Source: Reticulitermes lucifugus
Lineage: Eukaryota > Arthropoda > Insecta > Blattodea > Rhinotermitidae
NCBI GenBank assembly: GCA_026260175.1
Contig: JAKCWW010000050.1
Span: 13,112 to 77,111, forward strand
Direction of reading: 5' to 3'
Length of the DNA: 64,000 nt
Shown: positions 57,387-64,000 of the stretch, piece by piece
Layout of the letters: each line of letters starts with the position of its first letter
Numbering within the stretch: position 1 is the first letter of the stretch
Position numbers and translations under genes: made by a program
Notes under the pieces: model-generated
Databases searched by the model: none
What the model saw: only the letters and a program-made list of their open reading frames with translations
What the model was told of the DNA's origin: nothing

Positions 57387-57848
57387 GACGAAGTTAATAG
57401 TCGCTTTTCGAAATTTTGCGAACGCGCCTAAAAGTTAGACGGCCAAGACTATTTCAGTGCAAGCATTGAATGTCGTGCTTTCTTCCGGTGAATCACAAGA
57501 TATCGCAAACCAGTTCAATAACACGATACAAGAAATCGTACGATATGTATTATGTCTAATCGCATCTGTCACATTTAATGTGATAAATATAAACGAGTTT
57601 TTGCGTGCAGAGTAACTGAGAAACTAATGGTCACTCAGTCGATCAAGAAATTCCGTATTTTTATCTGACCCAAACGTTTATTACAGTTTTCAAAAGATCC
57701 TGCAACTTGACCATACCCTGAGCCAGGTACATTGAGTTCACTTCTTTAAGATACGTTTTAATATTGGTGTCCCATCTTAGCCTGAGTGGTCTGAGTGTTC
57801 CCATTTCCTGAGTAAAATTCTGTCTGCATTTTTCAGCTCTCCCATGCG

Positions 57849-58132
57849 GGGATAGCGTAGTCGGTATAGCGACTCGCTACGAGCTGGACGGTCCGGGGAT
57901 CGAACCCCGGTGGTGGCGAGATTTTCAGCACCCGTCCAGACCGGTCCTAGGGCCTACCCAACCTAGCCTCCCGTACAATGGGTACCGGGTCATTCCCCGG
58001 GGTAAAGCGGCCGGGGCGTGGCGCTGAACACCAACCCCCATCTATTGCCGAGGTTAAAGAAAGAGTAGAGCTATACCTCTACTCGCCCCTCTGGGCCTTC
58101 ATGGCCCGTTCTAGAGTGAACTTTACCTTTTA
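57849..58132 (+). mobile_element. SINE-A copy 16, near-intact, type form
   Basis: This copy defines the family: a tRNA-like head of about 75 bp, then ACCCGTCCAGACCGGTCCTA, CCCAACCTAGCCTCCCGTAC, AATGGGTACCGGGTCATTCC, AAGCGGCCGGGGCGTGGC and ATCTATTGCCGAGGTTAAAG, and the tail CTGGGCCTTCATGGCCCG. It ends in GAACTTTACC. A 7-bp flank CCATGCG (57842-57848 and 58133-58139) is repeated and may be a short target duplication. It is the best candidate in the window for a recently active copy, together with copy 17. Confidence 0.93.
57853..57906 (+). promoter_or_regulatory. Internal Pol III promoter of SINE-A copy 16
   Basis: A box TAGCGTAGTCGG (57853-57864) fits the TRGCNNAGNNGG consensus exactly. B box GATCGAACC (57898-57906) fits GWTCRANNC exactly. 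The spacing of about 34 bases is normal for tRNA-type promoters. Whether it is transcribed cannot be judged from sequence. Confidence 0.8.
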
Positions 58133-58139
58133 CCATGCG

Positions 58140-60591
58140 TACAACAAGCCTCACCCATTTCATTTTTCTTAATTTTATCACCCTAACAATATTCTGTAAA
58201 GCCTACAAATTATGAAGTTCATCTATGTGTAATTTTCTCCAAACTCCTGTTACTTCCTTCTTCTTACTCTTCCTTTTACTTGCATCCAAGTATTATCTTC
58301 CTTTAATTAATTTCAACGAAAAATATTTCTTTCTCTGTGCCATAACTGTACTGTGCTTAGCTTTAAACATTTCGTTTGGATGTGAAGTACATTAATTACA
58401 TCAACATCAGTGACATATGCAAAATTGAAAAGAGCCCTCTCTAGAAACCATTTTCTTTTGTCACCACTAAAAGAACTTGAATTTGCTTCAATTTTCTGGA
58501 TTTTTTACAGCGCTTGTTAAGTGGACCCTGTTACGGGAAACAGTCAAACCAATGAATGAAAGAACAATGCTCTGCAGGAGTCTACTTTCTCTACATGAGT
58601 AAGTTCATTGGTTGGATATGTATATAGACATATCGGATTTATTGGTGAAAGGTTCTAGAAATGAGGAAGAATAAGGAGGGCAAGGAATGAACTGTGACAG
58701 AGCAACTGCACTCTAGATCGCTCACAAGTGTCTTCATTTGGAGTAATACTTTTTAAGCTAATAAACCCTTACTGATCCACATAAATTAACATAGGATGAA
58801 AGCACAATAGCAATCCAGGTCATTACAATTATTTAATCACAAGAAATGCTTGTTTAAAATACAGATTCGTGTTTCAGCTTATCATAAAGCTATCATATGG
58901 TTTCTTTTGTAAAAAAGCAATAGAGAAAATATTTTATAGTTTTTTCTTTCTGAAGGGTACTAAGATCGCAGAAGTTACAAAGAAACTTTAAAATCAATAA
59001 GTCAATGTTGTAATAAGTAAAATATCTTAGAATAAAGGAAATCAGACCGTGAGCCACAGTAACGACAAGTTTGCCACAGTGTCGCTTGCTGAATTATATT
59101 TTCAGTGGAACCTTAGATATATATATATATATATATGTGTGTGTAAAGAACCTACTATTTCCTTTAAAGCAAGAGAAATTTAGTGAAAGACTAGAAGAGA
59201 CACTGAACAGACGTGCCATGAGATATTAACGCTTGCTGAGTACACAATTCTACAAAGGTTTAGAAACCATCCGCTTGCACAGTATGAAGCTGATTAAATC
59301 AACTGACAGCTGTTGGGATGGAGGTTGCAAGAAGAACGTTTAAACATATTTTTATAACAGTCACACACTCTTTCTTCTTGTTTATCTTTTTTTAGTTCAT
59401 TCGTCGACACTTATTATCACTGGCCATTTACAGCCGAAATTGAAAATGGTTACGGAGGACGAATTTAATATGGAAGGAAGCGATCGTGGCCACTTTATCG
59501 TAATTTTTCTTGATTGGATGGACAGAGGAGAATGTCAGTTGAGATAACAAGCTTTTTGACTGCGATTTCTAACGTGAGAACTGAATACGAAACAGAAATT
59601 CTGATCACTGGATAAAGATGCCCACTGAAATGTTTCCGAGCATACTACTCGTACTACAACAAATAAAAATCCGCATCACAAAAGAATTGGTTGAATCTTA
59701 TGAATTAAAGTGTAAAATTCACATCAAGCCAGCAGATATTAATAGAATCTTGCACTGCCAGGGAAGTAGCCGTTAGGAATACCTCTAATGAGATTAAAGT
59801 GAGATCATTGGCCGTGGCACATAAAGGAGGACAATTGATCTGATGTGATAAATGGGGATTCAGTTGAGGCAGGTATTATGAAGCCCCGGCAGGCAGTGGC
59901 CGGTTGTGTTCAGCTTGCATTGCAATGGAACACAAGACAGTAGTAGAAACGTCTGCTCTGAAGAAATAAGAAGGGTTTCGGTTGTCTTTGGTTTCGGTTG
60001 GCGATGAAAACACATGCCTGTTATCTCTCTCCACTATGAACTGAAGGGCCCAGATACAAGAAGTTCGTAAGACAGTGGTTATACTCGTCAAGGCTGAAAC
60101 GGAGATCTTGAGCCTCCAGTAGTAGGAAAGACGTATCAGATCATTTAAAATTCACTAAACAACGTACATTGACGAGTTTTTAAGAAGGAAATGAAATTGT
60201 AGTGCAATATATAAAATAATGAGGTAATTATTAGGCGGACTATTGAAGCCTAGTTTCATATGACATAGACTTACCCTCTTGCAAATCATTACTGTGACAA
60301 TTTTTATTTGATTTTGTCTTTGTAAGATAAATTATTTAAGTACAGATTCTCTCTACATTAAATTTGTCATATAATTTATAGTCGCAAATGTTCACACCTT
60401 CATCATATTTGTAATTATTGATTTGCAGGCGCTATGTCCCACAACGAATATTATCCAAAATAAATTACACGACTGTTTGAAACTGCTCAATGTTTGCCCT
60501 TCTCTATCTATTCTAATGCAGAAAGCAGTAATACTTAATACAGGCCGTGCAGTTCGAAAGTTTTTAGCAGAATAATGAATAAGAAGTGCTT
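58140..60591. other. No feature recognised (2.4 kb)
   Basis: One (TA)n(TG)n run lies at 59117-59143. Otherwise AT-rich sequence without supported features. Confidence 0.5.
59117..59143. repeat. (TA)n(TG)n microsatellite
   Basis: About ten TA units followed by four TG units. Confidence 0.9.
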
Positions 60592-60606
60592 GGTCATTGA
60601 CCCGTA

Positions 60607-60931
60607 AGGTAAAGTTCTCCATAGAACAGGCCATGAAAGCCCAGAGGGGGAGTAGAGGTATAGCTCTACTCTTTCTTTAACCCTNNNNNNNNNNNNNNNN
60701 NNNNNNNNNNNNNNNNNNNNNNNNNNNNNNNNNNACTAGATGGGGGTGGGTGGTCAACTCCACGCCCCGGCCGCTTTACCCCCGGGAAAGAGATCCAGTA
60801 TCAATTGTATAGAAGGCTGGGTAGGCCCCAGGGTCGGTCTGGACGGCTGCGAAAAATCTCGCCCTCACCGGGATTCGATCCCCGGACTGTCCAGCCCGTA
60901 GCGTTTCGCTATACCGACTACACTATCCCAC
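60607..60931 (-). mobile_element. SINE-A copy 17, full length with 15-bp target duplication
   Basis: On the minus strand the head GTGGGATAGTGTAGTCGGTA has an A box with one change. The B box is GGGATCGAATCCCGG, and the body and tail (CTGGGCTTTCATGGCC) match copy 16. The flank GGTCATTGACCCGTA is repeated exactly (60592-60606 and 60932-60946). A run of 50 N sits inside the 3' half. Close agreement with copy 16 and perfect flanks suggest a recent insertion. Confidence 0.95.
60685..60734. other. Assembly gap of 50 N inside a SINE
   Basis: The gap separates TTTCTTTAACCCT from ACTAGATGGGGGTGG. In complete family members these two pieces lie only about five bases apart, so the true gap is probably a few bases. 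Confidence 0.95.
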
Positions 60932-60992
60932 GGTCATTGACCCGTACTCTTTGAAAACCAGCTAAACCACTGTGACTTAATAATAATAATAG

Positions 60993-61203
60993 GTTTAAAG
61001 AAAATTTGGAAGCCATACCAGGAAAACATTCAATAGATTCACTGCAAAAGACAGCTACACTTGGAACATCATACATAATGCGGAAAAGTACTGCAGTCTG
61101 GAGTCTTGAAGCCTGAGCGGTGGGGATCACCGTTGATTGAAGCGGAGAAGTGCCAGGAAGAAAAGGCCTATGACATAAAAAATAAATAATAATAATAATA
61201 ATA
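60993..61203 (+). mobile_element. Probable LINE 3' end with (ATA)n tail
   Basis: The plus frame reads N-L-E-A-I-P-G-K-H-S-I-D-S-L-Q-K-T-A, then G-T-S-Y-I-M-R-K, a string I associate with the 3' part of an arthropod non-LTR element. It is followed by GAAGAAAAGGCCTATGACAT and AATAATAATAATAATA (about 61186-61203). Two or three stops interrupt it. The assignment rests on memory of the motif, so it is tentative. Confidence 0.4.
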
Positions 61204-62382
61204 AGTTGGAAGAAAGAGGACATTCTCTGCCGTTGGATGTTACATTTTACAATTCAATCTCGTCGTTCGCCAGGCATGTATACATCAATGATGTGCACAC
61301 TATAACGCGAGCACGGGGCTCCGAACGCCAGACGAAGTATGGAGTCAGAATGCTCATCTCAGTATTCAGTATACTAACCCTTACTGTGTAAGAAGATACT
61401 GTATATATATGTGTGTGTGTGATTATTGACTAAGCGTGTTAACCGTCTTATATGCTTGTCGAGTGTCTTTTAAACGTGTAATTGGATATACTACCTGTGC
61501 GGCCAGCTACAAATTAACATTATTGAAGCTCTTGAAAGGGCGTCATGATTCTGGTAGATGAATACAAAATGACTGATGAGGTAGATGAAGTGATATACAG
61601 GTTTTGTGGATAGGGAAAAGGGAAGAGGATGCAGTGGGAAGAATCGAAATAGAAACAGACAATGTCAAGTAAAGAAAGGAATGCAACGTGTTGTCTAGGA
61701 GTGAGCTGACATTTCGAGCGGGCGTGTAAGAGATGTATGCAGATGACCTCTGTAGTCTTTGAGTTCTTCAGTGAAGGGCAACTGCATCAGCAAGGGCAAT
61801 GTCCCTGTTAGTGAAGGGAATGAAGGCGAGGAGATAAGAGGCAGCCTGTTTATCTTGTCTCAATACGTTAGACGTAGGATGCCGTGTGCTGCGTTGGGTC
61901 AGTAATTCACAAACCGAGCGCCTTCAAGGCATCATTCACAGAACTTATTTTATTCAATTTAAACTTTCCTAGTTTTGTATACTACATGACTCATACACAC
62001 CGTAGGTGTTCGGGAGAATCTATCCTCCTGTGTTCTCCAGTGATCTCTTTCTCCGATCAGGTTGTATTCTTACAATTAACGTATCAAACTTCTTATATTA
62101 AGTTGCTTTAAAGCATAAGAATTCATACTCAGACAAATTTATCCCACAGCCAACTTAACCAAACGCTGTATACAGTATAGGCTAATCTGGATAATTTGAG
62201 ATGAGCGGGACCGAAGATGCCTCGAATTACCGAAAACTCGAATTACACTGATTACGACAATAGGAACATATTTTCTCTTGCCTCAGCATGCATTGTTAAA
62301 GTACATACTTAAATCGCGTAATAATACAGAAGATTACACAAAGAAAAAAGGCAGTACAGTAACGCCTGACACACAGATACAC
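61204..62382. other. No firm feature
   Basis: A (TA)n(TG)n run lies at 61401-61421. The segment 62180-62255 repeats CTCGAATTAC-like words as in pogo-type MITE ends, but no element can be bounded. Confidence 0.4.
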
Positions 62383-62560
62383 TGGAACTCGATTATAACG
62401 TCAAGAAAGGGACTGTATATTTTGTGTCGTTATAACCGAGGAGTGTAATGTTATGGATAATAGTGACGAATTAATTGGTACCACAGAGTATCTAACTCTA
62501 TAAGCGAGGTGTCGTATAAATTGATGTCGTTATAACCGGGGTTCAAGTCCAGTTGAATCG
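62383..62560. mobile_element. Possible Tc1/mariner-type MITE
   Basis: The left end ACTGGAACTCGATTATAACG and right end CGTTATAACCGGGGTTCAAG then TCCAGTTG are imperfect inverted partners. The internal word GTCGTTATAACCG occurs twice. Such CGTTATAAC-rich ends are usual for non-coding mariner or pogo relatives. Confidence 0.45.
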
Positions 62561-62592
62561 TGTTCCGTCCTTCCTCTTCTCTCCTTTTGTTC

Positions 62593-62874
62593 CTATGTGG
62601 AACATAGGGCCTTCGTGAAGCTCTTCCATTTGGTTCTATCTAAAGCTAGTCCTTTTGCCACTTTCCAACTTATTCCGACCTTCTGGCTTTCCCTTTCTAT
62701 TGTTCTTTTCCAGGTTGTTCTTGGTCTACCCCTCTTCCTGGTGCCCTGAGGGTTCCAGTCCAGTGCGTGTCTTTCTATTGCATCTTGTGGTCTACGCAAT
62801 GTATGGTCAATCCAACGTCATTTTCTTTCCTTTATTTGTTGTTCGATAGGTGTTGATTTCGTTCTGTGCCATAA
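62593..62874 (-). mobile_element. LINE 3' fragment (ORF2 C-terminus)
   Basis: One minus-strand frame of 94 codons reads T-P-I-E-Q-Q-I-K-E-R-K, a TGA stop (about 62818-62820), then R-W-I-D-H-T-L-R-R and W-N-P-Q-G-T-R-K-R-G-R-P-R-T-T-W. It continues with W-K-V-A-K-G-L-A-L-D-R-T-K-W and C-S-T and ends at TAG (62595-62593). This is the C-terminal end of another non-LTR retrotransposon family, different from those at 2, 16997 and 33248. Only one stop breaks 94 codons, so it is relatively young. Its 5' part is missing. Confidence 0.85.
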
Positions 62875-63165
62875 TACCTCATATGGAATTTTGCCCAGCC
62901 ATGTGACGGTGTTCCGTTCTGCAAGACGTAACCACGGCAAGACACCGCACTAACAGACTTACATCTTTGGAACTTATTTACAAACTTTCAACAGGCAAGA
63001 AAAGCAGTAGGTCGAGACGGGGGTTATTTATATAGGCTAAAACAGTACCCATAAAGGATGACTCAGTTTCCAGTTTTTCCACACCGTTCAAGGTTAAAGG
63101 TTTGGCCGGGATGTCAAACAAAGCTTAGGGTCTTCTGCGAAGTGGCGCCTTGTAGAGTGGTAGAT
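62875..63165. other. No feature recognised
   Basis: Nothing supported. Confidence 0.5.
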
Positions 63166-63169
63166 TGGT

Positions 63170-63260
63170 GACCTTCAGTCTTCGTCTTCAGAGTAAGCCT
63201 AACCATGCACTGAAACAGGAGTCAATAGTTTTCTCCGAAACGTTGGTGCACATCCATTAT
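63170..63260 (+). mobile_element. M1 inner fragment
   Basis: GACCTTCAGTCTTCGTCTTC and TTTTCTCCGAAACGTTGGTG are the inner segments of M1 halves. Both outer ends are missing. Confidence 0.4.
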
Positions 63261-63765
63261 ATATATACCTTGTCAATACCAACTTACCGCAGTTTTGACA
63301 CTCACGGCCAGAGAATCTCAAGTTCGTAGGGATATTGAATACTTCTGTGACTTAAATATATATAAATTAGGAATTTGTTCGTCAAATGACGGACCTAACG
63401 TAGTATTCACGCCCTAATCTCAACATGGGTGTGACCTGACTCACAAACCACCTATCGGAAACTGCAAGCAAACCAATGTTAATTGCATCTATCGGATTGT
63501 TTTCACTTGGTGGTGTTACAGTAACACAGATTGTAATTTGTTTCCAATGGAAACTCCGTAAACATGGCAACTTGGGTGTGGATTCAGTTACACCAAGATG
63601 GACTAGAATGTTGACTAAAAAATTGCATGTCGAGGCATAGTGGTTAGTCCTGTAACGAAATATGTGCATTAAAATCGGCTGTCCTATCTGGGGTTTTTGT
63701 GCATTTACTAGGACTAAAAAAAGCACACTTGTACATCCAACCGAAACTAATTAACAAAGTCGATA
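63261..63765. other. No feature recognised
   Basis: Minus-strand open frames here have no domain I recognise. Confidence 0.45.
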
Positions 63766-64000
63766 TGGTGACTAGGCTACGGGGTGGAGAACCGAGCAAT
63801 CTTGGTTCGATTTCCTGTAGCGGGTAGAACTTATTTTCCTCTCCCAAGCGTCCAGACCGGCCCTGTGGCCCACACAACAGGTTCCGGGGGTCTTTCTCTT
63901 GGGTAAAGCGTCCGGCGCATGACGCTGATCCTCACCTCTATCTAGCGACAAGGTTATGAATGAGTGGAGCTATACATCTACTTCTCCTCTGTATCTTCAT
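63766..64000 (+). mobile_element. SINE-A copy 18, cut by window end
   Basis: The head variant GTGACTAGGCTACGGGG matches copies 1 and 8. It has a B box GGTTCGATTTCC and the order CCAGACCGGCCCTGTGGCCC, GGTAAAGCGTCCGGCGC, CTCACCTCTATCTAGCG. The copy reaches the window edge within its tail (CTGTATCTTCAT). Confidence 0.85.

Noticed and set aside
57849-57925. Possible tRNA gene with perfect A and B boxes
   Set aside because: It is the head of SINE-A copy 16; no full cloverleaf is formed.
1-64000. LTR retrotransposons, Polintons or virus-derived genes
   Set aside because: I looked for protease, integrase, capsid or polymerase motifs and for paired long terminal repeats and recognised none.
1-64000. 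TTAGG telomeric arrays or rDNA
   Set aside because: Not seen anywhere in the window.

Overview
The window looks like non-coding DNA from a large arthropod genome. My best guess is a polyneopteran insect of the cockroach/termite type. The basis is AT-rich sequence, no compact open reading frames, many old interspersed repeats, and LINE C-termini of the kind that are abundant in such genomes. This assignment is an inference of moderate to low confidence. I found no intact host protein gene, no stand-alone tRNA, rRNA or snRNA gene, no CRISPR array, no telomeric repeat, and no virus-like or LTR element that I could recognise. All long open frames are explained by repeats, by simple sequence, or by nothing I can name.

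The window is a layered field of transposon remains. The main component is a tRNA-derived SINE family, called SINE-A here, with about 18 copies on both strands from 318 to the window end. Two of them (57849-58132 and 60607-60931) keep a near-intact Pol III head. One has a perfect 15-bp target duplication, and a 50-N assembly gap lies inside it. Two other tRNA-like SINE families occur: SINE-B (17920-18082, 25512-25600, 36694-37165, 45138-45275) and SINE-C (18630-18889, 25842-26105, 32953-33187, and one nested inside SINE-B at 36758-36970). Names A, B, C, M1, M2 and M3 are local to this report.

LINE remains are all 3' fragments ending in the conserved C-terminal segment: 2-94, 16997-17260, 32034-32066, 33248-34175 (the longest, reaching into the reverse transcriptase) and 62593-62874, plus a probable 3' end at 60993-61203. 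DNA transposons are represented by an internally deleted mariner gene (46346-46735), three short hAT-type elements (15550-15821 with an 8-bp target duplication, 45974-46215, 48167-48402) and several foldback or MITE families. M1 is the commonest and ends in TCTTCTGGGATGTTA. M2 (18194-18483) and M3 (30441-30893) are long-inverted-repeat elements.

The most unusual points are: a CTGAAGA-hairpin-GAAAC core shared by several elements with otherwise different ends; a seven-unit 52-bp satellite grown from one end of an M1 element (28171-28540); SINE-in-SINE nesting; and a GC-richer, repeat-free block at 55040-55830 that is the best place to look for a host promoter or first exon. Stretches between these features show no supported feature and are listed as such.
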